From assembly GCA_947494205.1 (NCBI GenBank), contig CANLUH010000022.1:1-64000 (forward strand): a DNA stretch of 64,000 bases. Reading direction: 5' to 3'. Below the pieces are notes generated by a model that was not told where the DNA came from, made no database searches, and saw only the letters and a list, made by a program, of their open reading frames with translations. Made by a program: the position numbers and the translations under genes. Below, in pieces: positions 14,840 to 25,040 of the stretch. Within the stretch, counting starts at the first letter, position 1. Every line of letters begins with the position of its first letter. This stretch comes from an uncultured Flavobacteriaceae bacterium (GTDB lineage: Bacteria > Bacteroidota > Bacteroidia > Flavobacteriales > Flavobacteriaceae).

Positions 14840-16300
14840 TTATTTCAAACGAGATATCATACTGTTAATTAAATTAGAAATGTCTTCTGAAAAGTTAAAT
14901 CGATATACTATAAGTCCATAGAGCAAACTTACTAATAACGATTTAAGAGCAATGTTTACTATGGGATGAAATTGAAATTCCCAAAAATAAAACCCCAATA
15001 AACACATTGTAATTAATAATAAGGCTTTTAATGTATTAAAGGTAAAAGGAATCATTTTAAACTTAAAATATACGAATGTTATTTTAATAATATTATATAA
15101 AAAGATGGCTATACAAGTAGCATAAGCTGCACCATTAATTCCGAATTTAGGAATAAAAATAGCATTTAATATTATGGTACAAATTGCCAAAACAACGCCT
15201 AAAAACAATACCATTCTATAATAATCGCTATTAAATAATATAGAATTGTTATTCCCTAAAACATTATCAAACAACTTTACTAAACCAATAGTAAATACAA
15301 CCATAACGCCACCTGTATATTCTTTTGGTATTAAATGATACAATTGATTAATGTTTAGCATAATTATTAAGAAAATAAAACCACTAACAATTAACAAACT
15401 CAAAGAACTTTTTTGATATAAATCTTTTAAGCCTATTTTATCGTTATCATTAAGTAATTTTGCTGTTAATGGATGTGTTATTTGGTGCATAGATCGATAA
15501 GGTACACCTATTACAGAAGCAATGTAAATAGCAACTCCATAATACGCTACATTTTCAATTTTAACATACTGCCCTATCATAAACTTATCTATTTCTAAAA
15601 TCACATTTGCTACAGATCCTGCTATTATAATTAATAGTGTATATTTTAAAATAGGTTTAATAGTATTCAGCTTTATAAGCTTAAACGTTGGTGGACGCAG
15701 ACAGAATGCATAAAACATCATAATCAACATTCTTACGGCATATACTATAATAATAGCAACAATTAATGTTTCTACAGTTAGTAGTTTAAAATACAAACCT
15801 ATTAATAGTCCTGTTATACAAACACGATGAAACACTTCTTTCATAAAGTTACCAAACACACTATGTAGTTGTACTTTACTCCATGCATAGAATACTTCAA
15901 AATAAGCAAATACTATTCCTGCAATAAAAATATACCATGTATACTGTTTTACTATTATATTTTCTTTTGCTAAAAAATTGCTAACAGTTTCAAAATTAAT
16001 GAAACATAATACTGTTAAAGGCGTTATAATTACTAAGGGCAACAACAACATTAAATTTAAAAATCCATTTTGGGAATGTCGTGTTTTAAACGACGAATAA
16101 AATTTAACTATAGTATTATGTACTCCAAAAGCCATTAAAGGCATTAGAATATTAGCCGTAGACAATATTATAGTTATTAACCCATAATACTTTGGCTCCA
16201 TAAATTTAGTATACAAAAACAATACATTAATGGCACCAACAGCAAACCCAATATAAGTAACTATTGTATTTTTAATAGATTGTTTAACAACTATACCCAT
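14840..16300 (-). CDS. Polysaccharide flippase (Wzx/MATE-like)
   Basis: A 486-residue, highly hydrophobic protein with about 14 membrane segments and few soluble loops, as in the oligosaccharide flippase family (MOP superfamily). It begins VVKQSIKNTIVTYIGFAVGAINVLFLYTKFM, the usual first helix of these proteins, and has the typical second-half GINGAAYATCIAIFLYNI. It would move lipid-linked glycans across the inner membrane. Its ATG directly abuts the stop codon of the upstream glycosyltransferase, so the two are translationally linked. It is the last gene of the three-gene glycan group and is followed by a strong terminator. Confidence 0.9.
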   Translation of the reverse strand: MGIVVKQSIKNTIVTYIGFAVGAINVLFLYTKFMEPKYYGLITIILSTANILMPLMAFGVHNTIVKFYSSFKTRHSQNGFLNLMLLLPLVIITPLTVLCFINFETVSNFLAKENIIVKQYTWYIFIAGIVFAYFEVFYAWSKVQLHSVFGNFMKEVFHRVCITGLLIGLYFKLLTVETLIVAIIIVYAVRMLIMMFYAFCLRPPTFKLIKLNTIKPILKYTLLIIIAGSVANVILEIDKFMIGQYVKIENVAYYGVAIYIASVIGVPYRSMHQITHPLTAKLLNDNDKIGLKDLYQKSSLSLLIVSGFIFLIIMLNINQLYHLIPKEYTGGVMVVFTIGLVKLFDNVLGNNNSILFNSDYYRMVLFLGVVLAICTIILNAIFIPKFGINGAAYATCIAIFLYNIIKITFVYFKFKMIPFTFNTLKALLLITMCLLGFYFWEFQFHPIVNIALKSLLVSLLYGLIVYRFNFSEDISNLINSMISRLK

Positions 16301-17578
16301 TTATAATAATTTAGATAATACTTTTGTTAAGTGCTTCCTACTATAATTTTGTAGATTTATGGCATTCGTTTTTAAATTTCCATTTTTAAAATCAGAATAG
16401 TGCTTTTTTATTACTGTTTTCAAGGCACTGTTATCATTATAACCAAAATAGTCTCCCGTATTTGTTGTTTTTAAAATGGTTTCAACATCCGATGCTTCTG
16501 GACCTAATGCTATTATTGGCCTTTGAGACACCATATATTCAAACAACTTACCTGGTATTATAGCTTTTGTGTCTTCCGAATCTATTTCTACTAATAATAG
16601 TATTTGTGATTTCTTCTGATATACTATAGCTTCTTTATGAGATACATAACCTCTATTTTTAACAAAGCGATTCAATTTGTAATGCTCTATAGTTTTTAAA
16701 ACAGAATCACTAACTGCTCCAACAAAATTAATTTCTAAATCTTCCAAAAAGCCTTCCTCTTCATCAACTAAGCTTTTTAAAACGTTCCAAAGGACTTCTG
16801 GATTTCTTTTAGACAATAAAGAGCCTATATGCGAAATTGAAAACTTAGTATCCAATTTTGGTGTACTTACATTTTCAATATCGTAGCCATTAGTAATAAC
16901 CGTAATTGGCTGTTTTGTTAATTCTTGAAATTCTAATTTCGTATTATTACTTGTTACTATAATTTTATCTGCCGTATTTAAAACTTCATGCTCTAAAGCC
17001 TTGTGTTTTGCTTTAGACGCTTCGGTTAAACGCAACTGTTTATGGTAACCAATAGTCGTCCATGGATCTCTAAAGTCGGTAATCCACTTTATATGTAATT
17101 CTTTTTGTAATTGTAATCCTATTAAATGTAAACTATGCGGAGGGCCTGTGGTTATTATAGTCTCAATTGCATTTGTTTTTATATAGTCTAATAAAAAAGA
17201 CACTGAAGGTTTCACCCAATTTTTTCGTGCATCTGGTATAAAATAATTACCTCGTACATATAGCATTGCTTTTTCTATTAAACTTTGCTTTTTCTCTGCC
17301 GGAATAATACCTTTACTTATTGTTTTCGATTTTTTAGAAAACACACTAGCTAACTTATAAGGCTCTTTAATAGGCTGTTTTATTATCGTTATTGTTGTAG
17401 AAACTTCAGAAGCTAAACTTTCATCTACTAATGGATAATTAGGATTTTCTGGACAAAACACAATAGGTTCTATGTTAAACTCTGGAAGGTATTTTACAAA
17501 TTTCAACCAACGTTGTACTCCTGGTCCTCCAGCTGGCGGCCAATAATATGTTATAATGAGTACCTTTTTTTTATCCAT
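16301..17578 (-). CDS. Glycosyltransferase, GT4-type
   Basis: A 425-residue protein with a two-Rossmann GT-B layout. The N terminus carries the ITYYWPPAGGPGVQRWLKF loop seen in surface-polysaccharide transferases. The sugar-nucleotide domain includes the ITNGYD turn, a SHIGSLLSKRNPEVL strand and the GKLFEYMVSQRPIIALG motif with acidic E just before the helix (the E-x7-E region in reduced form). It would add a sugar to an envelope glycan. It lies between the YfhO gene (36 bp upstream) and the flippase (0 bp downstream), which supports a shared role in glycan export. Donor and acceptor are unknown. Confidence 0.9.
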   Translation of the reverse strand: MDKKKVLIITYYWPPAGGPGVQRWLKFVKYLPEFNIEPIVFCPENPNYPLVDESLASEVSTTITIIKQPIKEPYKLASVFSKKSKTISKGIIPAEKKQSLIEKAMLYVRGNYFIPDARKNWVKPSVSFLLDYIKTNAIETIITTGPPHSLHLIGLQLQKELHIKWITDFRDPWTTIGYHKQLRLTEASKAKHKALEHEVLNTADKIIVTSNNTKLEFQELTKQPITVITNGYDIENVSTPKLDTKFSISHIGSLLSKRNPEVLWNVLKSLVDEEEGFLEDLEINFVGAVSDSVLKTIEHYKLNRFVKNRGYVSHKEAIVYQKKSQILLLVEIDSEDTKAIIPGKLFEYMVSQRPIIALGPEASDVETILKTTNTGDYFGYNDNSALKTVIKKHYSDFKNGNLKTNAINLQNYSRKHLTKVLSKLL

Positions 17579-17614
17579 TTTAGATTACCTATTTTAGTTA
17601 TTCTGAATATATAA

Positions 17615-20083
17615 CTAAGCAGTTTCTATTGTTTTCTTTTTGAAGATTAAGACCACTCCCCCAACAAGAAGCAATAACAATATTATAGAACTTATTAACG
17701 CTATTTTGCTTCCTGTTTTTACCACTTGCGCTTCAAACTTAAAAGTAACAGTGTTATTTCCTTTAGGAATATTTAATCCTCTTAAAGCATAATCTACTCT
17801 GTAATGGGGTACAGCTTCATCGTTAATATATGCTTGCCAACCTTTACCGTAATACACTTCAGAAAACACAGCAAAACCATCATTCGTGTTTTTAGATTGA
17901 TACGTTATTGCATTAGGTTTATAATTTGTAACCTGTATTGATGCTAAGGAATCTACGCTGTAAGTATTAGATAACGCTATTCCTTTAATATCTTCAGGTT
18001 TTACATAAACAGCTTTATTTTTATTGTCTAAATCTGCTAATGCTTGAATTTCTTCATTAGCTCCCTTTACCTCTTCTAAAGATTTTATAAACCAAGCATT
18101 ACCATTAGCACGATCATTAACTAGAGAATACGGCTGTCCTTTTTCGTCTGTTGTAATAATATATTTTGTATTCAACATATTCAATACATTAATATTATTT
18201 CTAGCGATATAGAAATTGAACACATCATCAAAACGCTTCAATTTAGCGGCATGATATCCTGTAAGTGAATTATGAAAGTATGATGCTTTAGATCCTCTCG
18301 AGACAACATCGAACACTCTAAAATGAGATTTATCTTTTTGAATTTCTAAATCGGCAAGAGAAGCATTATAAGGTGCTTCTACTTGCATACTAGAGGTGAA
18401 ATTATCTGTATTAACGTAACGTCTGTCTACGCCAACTAAATCGAAAAGAATTAAAGCTGCAAAAATGACTACAACCTTTGTTTCGTTTAACTTTTTCTTT
18501 AAAAAGAAAAATATGGTTCCTCCAGACAATAATACTAACACTAAAGTTCTTAATGTATCTTGCGTAAACAACATTGCTCTATCTCGTCTTAGAGCATCTA
18601 CAAACTCTAATCCTCCTTCTTGTCTGTAATATCCATCATTAACACCTACAAAATCGAATACACCAATAGTTTTACCTAATAAAAAGATAAGCGCTGTTCC
18701 TGCTGTAATGAATACAGTAAACTTTAAGGCTTTTAACTTATCTTCTTCTTTATCATAGGCATTAAATAATTTAACTAAACCGAAGATAGCCAAAATTGGG
18801 ATACACAACTCTAGTATAACTTGTATAGAGCTCACTGCTCTAAACTTGTTATAAAGTGGCACATAATCGATAAAGAAATTCGTTATTGGATTATTTTCAG
18901 GGTTTCCATCTGCACCCCAAAACCAATTTTTTCCATAAGATAAAATTAAAGACATTAACGTTCCTCCTACAAGCCACCATTTTAAACGACCTTTTACTAA
19001 AAATAAAGCTAATACAAACAAGAATAAAATAACTGCACCAACATAGGCGGGTGCTTCTACTATAGGTTGACTTCCCCAATAGGTTGGTGCATTTTCGGCA
19101 GCATCTCGAGCTTGTAAAGGTGTCGCTCCTTGCCTTAAATAAAATTGATAAAGTTCTGAATCTTTACCAACATCCTCTGTATTTCCGCCTCCTAATAATT
19201 TAGGAATGTATAAATTAAAAGTTTCTAGTAATCCATAACTATACTCTGTAATATACTCTTTATCTAAACCAGATGTCGCTTCTTTTGGTGTACCATCTGG
19301 ATTTATTGTTAATTCACTTTTACCTCTTGTACTTTCTTTTACGTATTCTTGTGTTGCTAAAATACTGGTAGCATTTAAGCCTACACCTAAAATAACAGCG
19401 GCTATTAAAAGCCCTACAGATTTAAAAAAATGAGGTAATACTTCTTTTTTAAAAGCATCTATTAAATACACAATACCTAAAACAATAACTAGTAACATTA
19501 GGTAATACGTCATCTGGAAATGATTTGCCACAATTTCTAAAGCCATAGCAATAGCTGTGACTAAAAAACCAATAATATATTTCCGCCTAAAAGTTAAAAT
19601 AATACCACTTAAAACTAAAGGCATGTAGGCAATAGCATGTGCTTTACTGTTATGACCTACACCAATAATAATGATAAGATATGTAGAAAAACCAAAGGCT
19701 AAAGCTCCAAGAGCAGAAAGTTTATAATCTACTTTTAAACTTAATAATAGTATATAAAAACCTATAAAATACAGAAACAAATAATCTGCTGGTCTTGGTA
19801 AAAAACGCAACCCTAAGTCTAATTTTTTAATATAATTATGCGGGTATTTTGCTCCTAATTGATAAGTTGGCATACCACCAAAAGCACTATTAGTCCAATA
19901 GGTTTCTTCTCCCGTTTGTGCTTTAAAATCTTTTTGTTGTTTCGCCATACCTACATAATGAACAATATCACTTTGTAATATTTCTTCACCTTGTAATACA
20001 GGACTAAAATAAGCTAATGCTAAAACTACAAACCCAACAATAACAAGTATGTGAGGTAGGATTTTTTTGAATGAAAGTTGCAT
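17615..20083 (-). CDS. YfhO family membrane protein
   Basis: An 822-residue protein with about 12 to 14 membrane helices and a large periplasmic part in the last third. The early motif EILQSDIVHYVGMAKQQKDF and YWTNSAFGGMPTYQ at about residues 35-75 are diagnostic of the YfhO family (GT-C-like). In Gram-positive bacteria YfhO proteins glycosylate lipoteichoic acid; in Bacteroidota the substrate is not known. A final membrane helix precedes the C terminus (ALISSIILLLLLVGGVVLIFKKK). It is the first gene of the glycan group, with the glycosyltransferase and flippase following on the same strand. Confidence 0.93.
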   Translation of the reverse strand: MQLSFKKILPHILVIVGFVVLALAYFSPVLQGEEILQSDIVHYVGMAKQQKDFKAQTGEETYWTNSAFGGMPTYQLGAKYPHNYIKKLDLGLRFLPRPADYLFLYFIGFYILLLSLKVDYKLSALGALAFGFSTYLIIIIGVGHNSKAHAIAYMPLVLSGIILTFRRKYIIGFLVTAIAMALEIVANHFQMTYYLMLLVIVLGIVYLIDAFKKEVLPHFFKSVGLLIAAVILGVGLNATSILATQEYVKESTRGKSELTINPDGTPKEATSGLDKEYITEYSYGLLETFNLYIPKLLGGGNTEDVGKDSELYQFYLRQGATPLQARDAAENAPTYWGSQPIVEAPAYVGAVILFLFVLALFLVKGRLKWWLVGGTLMSLILSYGKNWFWGADGNPENNPITNFFIDYVPLYNKFRAVSSIQVILELCIPILAIFGLVKLFNAYDKEEDKLKALKFTVFITAGTALIFLLGKTIGVFDFVGVNDGYYRQEGGLEFVDALRRDRAMLFTQDTLRTLVLVLLSGGTIFFFLKKKLNETKVVVIFAALILFDLVGVDRRYVNTDNFTSSMQVEAPYNASLADLEIQKDKSHFRVFDVVSRGSKASYFHNSLTGYHAAKLKRFDDVFNFYIARNNINVLNMLNTKYIITTDEKGQPYSLVNDRANGNAWFIKSLEEVKGANEEIQALADLDNKNKAVYVKPEDIKGIALSNTYSVDSLASIQVTNYKPNAITYQSKNTNDGFAVFSEVYYGKGWQAYINDEAVPHYRVDYALRGLNIPKGNNTVTFKFEAQVVKTGSKIALISSIILLLLLVGGVVLIFKKKTIETA

Positions 20084-20187
20084 AAAATATATTAAATACT
20101 ATGAAATTGAAAAATAATACTATTTTTTGAAATTAAGCTAAATTGAATTGGAATTTTAGACTTTTCGGAATCTAAAGTAGTATTACA

Positions 20188-21132
20188 CTATTTAAAAGCG
20201 GTATTGAATTCTTCAATTAATTCTTCTACGTCTTCAGCTTTATATTTTCTTGAAAAATGAACAGGTATAGCTTTTTTAACATTACAGGCTTTCATAATAG
20301 CACCAGAAGCAGAAGAATAGCTATGATAATTAGCTTCTGCAAAGGCTTTATCACTTGCTTTATAAAAGCTTTCAATAAGCACAGTATCTACATTAGAAAA
20401 GAGTTGTTTTATTTTCTCTTGGTTTTCTATAGATGCAGCATGATCTAAAATAATACCTAAAGTATCTCCTTTATTTATATTGATTAAATGAAATAATTCA
20501 GCAGCCTTATAATTGTTATCTTCAATAGTGATTGTTTGATTGTCTAATTTTAATCTAAAAGCGTCTTTAAGCTCATTAATCCATTTACCGCCTTTATATG
20601 GAGTATCCTTAATATTAATCTTTAGCGTATCATGCGCTTTAAACAGATAGCCTATCGACTGTGTTTTGTGATCTAAGATTGTATAATCAACTTGAAATTC
20701 TTTGGTTTTAAAAACTGAATTTTCACTTAAATCCTCTATATGCTCAATATCCCAATATGGTGGTTTTAATTCTGCGCGTTTTATTGTCCCGTCTTCAATG
20801 ATTTCTCGTATTTCGTAAGTAATAGCATCTTCCGCTATTAAGTTCCAACGGTAGCTCTGTATTTTAGACTGTACTTGTTTCGTAATATCTTTAGGACCGC
20901 AGATAATAACACGCCGTTTTATACCAATTTGATGTCTTAAAATGGTATCGAAATTCACAAAATGGTCTATGTGCGTATGGCTTAAAAAAATAGCATTAGT
21001 ATTCTGGCAATCCTTCACTGATAAATTGGAAGCATCACCACAATCGCATATATAATTATAAGGATGGTTATCTACTTGTATAAGAATACAAATATCTTCG
21101 TCTATTTCACTTTTAATTTTGGCGTTAAACAT
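20188..21132 (-). CDS. MBL-fold hydrolase, RNase Z-like
   Basis: A 314-residue protein with the metallo-beta-lactamase signature SHTHIDH (H52, H54, D56, H57), a later DHAASIENQEKI segment and VHFSRKY near the C terminus that supplies the last histidine. The order resembles tRNase Z, but the length and the weakly conserved interior leave other MBL hydrolases possible. No signal peptide is present, so it acts in the cytoplasm. It lies 22 bp downstream of the DUF4834 gene and probably shares its promoter. There may be a separate canonical RNase Z elsewhere in the genome. Confidence 0.85.
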   Translation of the reverse strand: MFNAKIKSEIDEDICILIQVDNHPYNYICDCGDASNLSVKDCQNTNAIFLSHTHIDHFVNFDTILRHQIGIKRRVIICGPKDITKQVQSKIQSYRWNLIAEDAITYEIREIIEDGTIKRAELKPPYWDIEHIEDLSENSVFKTKEFQVDYTILDHKTQSIGYLFKAHDTLKINIKDTPYKGGKWINELKDAFRLKLDNQTITIEDNNYKAAELFHLININKGDTLGIILDHAASIENQEKIKQLFSNVDTVLIESFYKASDKAFAEANYHSYSSASGAIMKACNVKKAIPVHFSRKYKAEDVEELIEEFNTAFK

Positions 21133-21154
21133 AGTTATAGCTATAAAGAACTAA

Positions 21155-21421
21155 TTAATCTACTTCTTCATAATCTACATATTCGCCAACAGAATTATTA
21201 GACGTTTTTCTATTAGGTATTTTATCTATGGTAGTTTCACCTTCATTTTGTGGTTTTTGTTGGCGTTGCTGATTTTGAAAGTCTCCAAACTGACCTCCAA
21301 AACGTTGCATCGCTTTTTTACTTAAATATTTTAGAAATAGAGGTCCAAAAATTCGAGTTAACACCTTAAAAAGATAATAAATTATTATTATAGTAATTAT
21401 GGTTTTAAATAATCCCACCAT
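21155..21421 (-). CDS. DUF4834 family small membrane protein
   Basis: An 88-residue protein with one N-terminal membrane helix (about residues 3-22) followed by a Gln-rich, charged region. It ends in the characteristic TIDKIPN...VGEYVDYEEVD tail that marks this Bacteroidota family. In related genomes I recall it beside an MBL-fold gene, which fits here. Function unknown. It is the first gene of a two-gene operon with the hydrolase. Confidence 0.9.
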   Translation of the reverse strand: MVGLFKTIITIIIIYYLFKVLTRIFGPLFLKYLSKKAMQRFGGQFGDFQNQQRQQKPQNEGETTIDKIPNRKTSNNSVGEYVDYEEVD

Positions 21422-21454
21422 GTAAAGTAATATTCTTGTTTTAAATTATTTTAA

Positions 21455-21462
21455 CAAAAATA
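21455..21462 (-). promoter_or_regulatory. -7 element of the DUF4834/MBL operon
   Basis: TATTTTTG on the minus strand, 33 bp before the DUF4834 start codon. Confidence 0.55.
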
Positions 21463-21516
21463 CAATACTCATAGGGTAATTTCAGTTTTAAATACTTAAA
21501 AAATATATAAAATCTC

Positions 21517-21524
21517 TATATTTG
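21517..21524 (+). promoter_or_regulatory. -7 element of the outer-membrane protein gene
   Basis: TATATTTG matches TAnnTTTG and ends 18 bp before the ATG at 21543. It shows that the TTG inside it (21522) is not a start codon. Confidence 0.65.
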
Positions 21525-21542
21525 GAGCTAAACCTAATACTT

Positions 21543-22577
21543 ATGTCCTTAAAAAAAATCTTTTTACCGGCCTTCTTATTTATTGTTAGTTATACTGTGA
21601 ATGCACAGTATACAGAAGTTATAAATTCTAATAGACCGGGAGTATCACGATCTGCATTCTCTGTAGGAACTAACGTAGCACAACTAGAAGTTGGTCCGTT
21701 TACTGTAAAAGAAGAACACACCCCATTAAATTATGAAGTTTCTGGCTTCGGAATTGATTTTGCCGCGAGGTATGGTTTATTACTACCGCAATTAGAATTA
21801 AATATTGAAGGGACATACCAAAATGATACGTTTACAGATAATAGGTCTTTAATTCCTGATGAGAACAAACGTTCAAACTTTAAGAATTTAACTTTAGGTG
21901 CAAAATACCTAGTCTATGACCCTTATAAAAACTCTGAAGAAGAAAAACCAAACCTTTATAGTTTTCACGCCAATAAACGTTTTCAATGGAAGTCTTTAAT
22001 CCCTGCAGTTTCTGTATATCTTGGGGCTAACTTCGACACTAAAGACAATCCATTTACAGCTCCAGATGTTGAAGGGTTTAGTCCAAAAGTAATGATAGCG
22101 ACACAGAATAACTTCTCTAGTGGTTGGGTTATGGTTTTAAACTTAATAAAAGATAGAATTGGTTCTGAGTTTTCCGATTTTCAATACATCCTTACTTTAA
22201 CTAAAGCTATAAACCAAAACGTTGTTTTATTTGGAGAAACACAAGGTATAAAAAGTGATTTCTATGCAGATAATTTATTCCGTTTTGGAGGGGCTTATTT
22301 ATGGGGTAAAGATTTACAATTAGATACGGCCTTAACCTTTAATACTAAAGATACACCTTCTGTATTTAGCGTTAATTTTGGAGTCTCTTACAGATTAGAT
22401 TTCCATGAAGATGCTAAACCAGACAATGGGGTATCTGCTGAAGAAGAAGCGGAACGTAAAGCTAGTAAAAAGCGTAAAAAGAGTAAAAAAGACAAGAAAA
22501 AAGGAGATGGTGATAGTGGTGATGACAAAAAACAGAAGAAAGAGGTACAGGACATTGATTTTGATGACGAGGATTAA
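21543..22577 (+). CDS. Putative outer-membrane transporter-like protein
   Basis: A 344-residue protein read from ATG 21543, which gives a clean signal peptide MSLKKIFLPAFLFIVSYTVNA followed by Gln. Amphipathic strands dominate (for example FGIDFAARYGLLLPQLELNIEG and LFRFGGAYLWGKDLQLDTAL), typical of an outer-membrane beta barrel with few internal motifs; similar proteins are annotated as transporters of the MetA-pathway type. The last 55 residues form a Lys/Glu/Asp-rich tail (KRKKSKKDKKKGDGDSGDDKKQKKE), probably exposed. An upstream TTG at 21522 lies within the -7 element and is rejected. The GNAT gene follows after 10 bp, so the two are likely co-transcribed. Confidence 0.8.
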   Translation: MSLKKIFLPAFLFIVSYTVNAQYTEVINSNRPGVSRSAFSVGTNVAQLEVGPFTVKEEHTPLNYEVSGFGIDFAARYGLLLPQLELNIEGTYQNDTFTDNRSLIPDENKRSNFKNLTLGAKYLVYDPYKNSEEEKPNLYSFHANKRFQWKSLIPAVSVYLGANFDTKDNPFTAPDVEGFSPKVMIATQNNFSSGWVMVLNLIKDRIGSEFSDFQYILTLTKAINQNVVLFGETQGIKSDFYADNLFRFGGAYLWGKDLQLDTALTFNTKDTPSVFSVNFGVSYRLDFHEDAKPDNGVSAEEEAERKASKKRKKSKKDKKKGDGDSGDDKKQKKEVQDIDFDDED

Positions 22578-22587
22578 CCACTAGAAT

Positions 22588-23709
22588 ATGATTACAATAA
22601 AACAAGTAACCAATAAAAAGGAGCTTAAAGCGTTTGTGAAATTTCCTTTTTCATTATATAAAGACTCTAAATATTGGGTTCCCCCTATTATAAGTCAGGA
22701 ATTAGAGACTTTCGATAAAAAAAAGAATCCGATTTTTAAAGATGCAGATGCTACTTTTTTCCTAGCTTATAAGGATGGTAGAATTGTTGGTCGTGTGGCC
22801 GCTATTATTAATTGGCTAGAAATAAAAAACCAAAACTTAAAAAAAATGCGTTTTGGTTGGTTCGATTTTATTGACGATTTAGACGTTTCTAAAGCGCTTT
22901 TAGATGAAGTTATTAAAATAGGAAAAGCTAATAACCTAGAATATACAGAAGGGCCTGTTGGTTTCTCTAATTTAGATAAGGTTGGTGTTATGACCGAAGG
23001 TTTTGATCAAGTAAGTAATATGATTACTTGGTATAACCATGAATACTACGTAAAACACTATGAAACTTTAGGTTATACTATTGAAAAATCGTATTCCGAA
23101 AGTAAATTTCCTTTCGAAAATGTAAAACCTGTATTTTTTAAAAAAGCGCAGGAACTTATAAAAAGACGTTATAAGTTAACTGCTATACAATTAACAAAAA
23201 CGGAAGAAGTTATGCCTTACGTAGATCGTATGTTCGATTTATTTAATGCGTCTTACTCCTCTTTATCCTCTTTTGTAGAGATTACTGATATTCAAAAAAA
23301 ATACTTTAAAAAGAAATTTATCAGTTTTGTTAATCCTGAGTACATCAAATTTGTTGTTGACGAGAATGACAATATGGTTGCATTCGCTATAGTAATGCCT
23401 CGATTTGCGTTTGCGCTTCAAGACATGAAAGGTAAACTATTTCCTTTTGGTTTTGCTAAACTATTAAAAGCTAAAAAAACGAGTAAAGATGTCGTGTTTT
23501 ATTTAATTGGTGTGCATCCAGATTATCAAAATAAAGGAGTACACGCAGTTATTTTTAACGAATACTACGAAACATTTACAGAGAAAGGCATTATAGACTG
23601 TTATAGAACACCAGAATTAGAAGATAATGAAGCTATACATAAAATATGGAAGCATTTTGATCCTGTTGTTGTAAAACGCCGGAAAACGTATCGAAAAACA
23701 ATTCAGTAA
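22588..23709 (+). CDS. GNAT-like N-acetyltransferase domain protein
   Basis: A 373-residue protein. The C-terminal third has a recognisable GNAT acetyl-CoA region (FYLIGVHPDYQNKGVHAVIFNEYYETFTEKG, matching the Q/R-x-x-G-x-G/A loop in modified form). The N-terminal part (FVKFPFSLYKDSKYWVPPI) is a helical region also known in this Bacteroidota group. Proteins of this type are sometimes mis-called GTP cyclohydrolase; I see no GTP cyclohydrolase motif. The substrate is unknown. It is co-oriented 10 bp after the outer-membrane protein and ends at a bidirectional terminator. Confidence 0.83.
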   Translation: MITIKQVTNKKELKAFVKFPFSLYKDSKYWVPPIISQELETFDKKKNPIFKDADATFFLAYKDGRIVGRVAAIINWLEIKNQNLKKMRFGWFDFIDDLDVSKALLDEVIKIGKANNLEYTEGPVGFSNLDKVGVMTEGFDQVSNMITWYNHEYYVKHYETLGYTIEKSYSESKFPFENVKPVFFKKAQELIKRRYKLTAIQLTKTEEVMPYVDRMFDLFNASYSSLSSFVEITDIQKKYFKKKFISFVNPEYIKFVVDENDNMVAFAIVMPRFAFALQDMKGKLFPFGFAKLLKAKKTSKDVVFYLIGVHPDYQNKGVHAVIFNEYYETFTEKGIIDCYRTPELEDNEAIHKIWKHFDPVVVKRRKTYRKTIQ

Positions 23710-23724
23710 GTTATAAGTAAAATA

Positions 23725-23756
23725 AAAAAATCCAATTCTTTCGAATTGGATTTTTT
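23725..23756. terminator. Bidirectional terminator
   Basis: TCCAATTC (23731-23738) pairs with GAATTGGA (23743-23750) around TTTC, extended by six A before and six T after, between convergent genes. Confidence 0.88.
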
Positions 23757-23780
23757 ATTGGTTATATATTTTTTAACGTA

Positions 23781-25040
23781 TTATTCTCCCATTGCTTTTA
23801 CTAAAGCGGCAGACATGCGTTTGTATGTTCCATTTTCTAAACGATCTCTAATAGCATCAAAAGCATCTAACGTTAATGCTACGTCTTCTAAAGTATGTGT
23901 TGCTGTAGGAATCATTCTTAATAAAATTAATCCTTTTGGTATTACTGGATAAACGACTATAGAACAGAATATACCATAATTCTCTCTTAAATCTCTAACT
24001 AAAGCCATCGCTTCAGGAATACTTCCTTTTAAATATACTGGTGTTACACAACTTTGCGTTGTCCCTATATCGAAACCACGTTCTTTTAATCCAGATTGCA
24101 ATGCATTAACTATAGTCCAAAGGTTTTGCTTTAACTCTGGCATAGTACGCAACATATCTAAACGCTTTAATGCACCTACTACTAGTTGCATTTGTAACGA
24201 TTTAGCAAACATTTGCGAACGTAAGTTATATTTTAAATAATCTATAATTTCTTTATCTCCAGCAATAAAAGCTCCTGTGCTTGCCATAGATTTTGCAAAT
24301 GTTGCAAAATAAACATCTATATCATCTTGTACGCCTTGCTCTTCTCCTGCTCCTGCTCCTGTTGCTCCTAAGGTTCCAAAACCATGTGCATCATCTACAA
24401 ATAATCTGAAATTAAATTTCTTTTTAAGCGCTACAATTTCTTTTAAACGTCCTTGCTCTCCTCGCATACCAAAAACACCTTCAGAAATCACTAAGATTCC
24501 TCCTCCAGTTTGTTCTGCCATTTTAGTAGCACGCTCTAAGTTTTTTTCTAAACTTTCTACATCATTATGTTTGTATGTAAAACGTTTACCCATGTGTAAA
24601 CGTACACCGTCTATAATACAAGCGTGTGCATCTACATCGTAAACTATAATATCATCTTTAGAAACTAATGCATCTACAGTAGACACCATACCTTGGTATC
24701 CAAAATTTAATAAATAAGCAGCTTCTTTATTAACAAACTCTGCTAACTCATTCTGTAATTGCTCATGTAATTCTGTATGACCTGACATCATTCTAGCTCC
24801 CATTGGGTATGCCGAACCATACATTGCAGCAGCTTCTGCATCTACTTTACGAACTTCAGGATGATTTGCCATCCCTAAATAATCATTAATACTCCAAGTG
24901 ATAACTTCTTTTCCTTGAAACATCATTCTGTTAGAAATTTGTCCTTCCAATTTTGGAAATACAAAATACCCTTCTGCTGCTGATGCCCATTTCCCTAACG
25001 GTCCTTTATCCTTGTATATTTTTGCAAATAAATCTTTCAT
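23781..25040 (-). CDS. Alpha-oxoamine synthase family PLP enzyme (serine palmitoyltransferase or cysteate acyltransferase)
   Basis: A 419-residue fold-type I PLP enzyme. The AOS hallmarks are NDYLGMANHP near residue 52, a GSAYPMGARMMSGHTELHEQL loop, VDDAHGFGTLG (PLP-pyridine Asp) and FAKSMASTGAF with the Schiff-base Lys at 250. It is longer than KBL or BioF and fits the Bacteroidota serine palmitoyltransferase-like group, which makes long-chain bases. The closely related CapB/SulA enzymes acylate cysteate to make capnine, the sulfonolipid base of gliding Bacteroidota. The next gene upstream on the same strand is a cysteine-synthase-like enzyme, which favours the sulfonolipid reading; sphinganine synthesis remains possible. 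It has its own -7 element. Confidence 0.86.
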   Translation of the reverse strand: MKDLFAKIYKDKGPLGKWASAAEGYFVFPKLEGQISNRMMFQGKEVITWSINDYLGMANHPEVRKVDAEAAAMYGSAYPMGARMMSGHTELHEQLQNELAEFVNKEAAYLLNFGYQGMVSTVDALVSKDDIIVYDVDAHACIIDGVRLHMGKRFTYKHNDVESLEKNLERATKMAEQTGGGILVISEGVFGMRGEQGRLKEIVALKKKFNFRLFVDDAHGFGTLGATGAGAGEEQGVQDDIDVYFATFAKSMASTGAFIAGDKEIIDYLKYNLRSQMFAKSLQMQLVVGALKRLDMLRTMPELKQNLWTIVNALQSGLKERGFDIGTTQSCVTPVYLKGSIPEAMALVRDLRENYGIFCSIVVYPVIPKGLILLRMIPTATHTLEDVALTLDAFDAIRDRLENGTYKRMSAALVKAMGE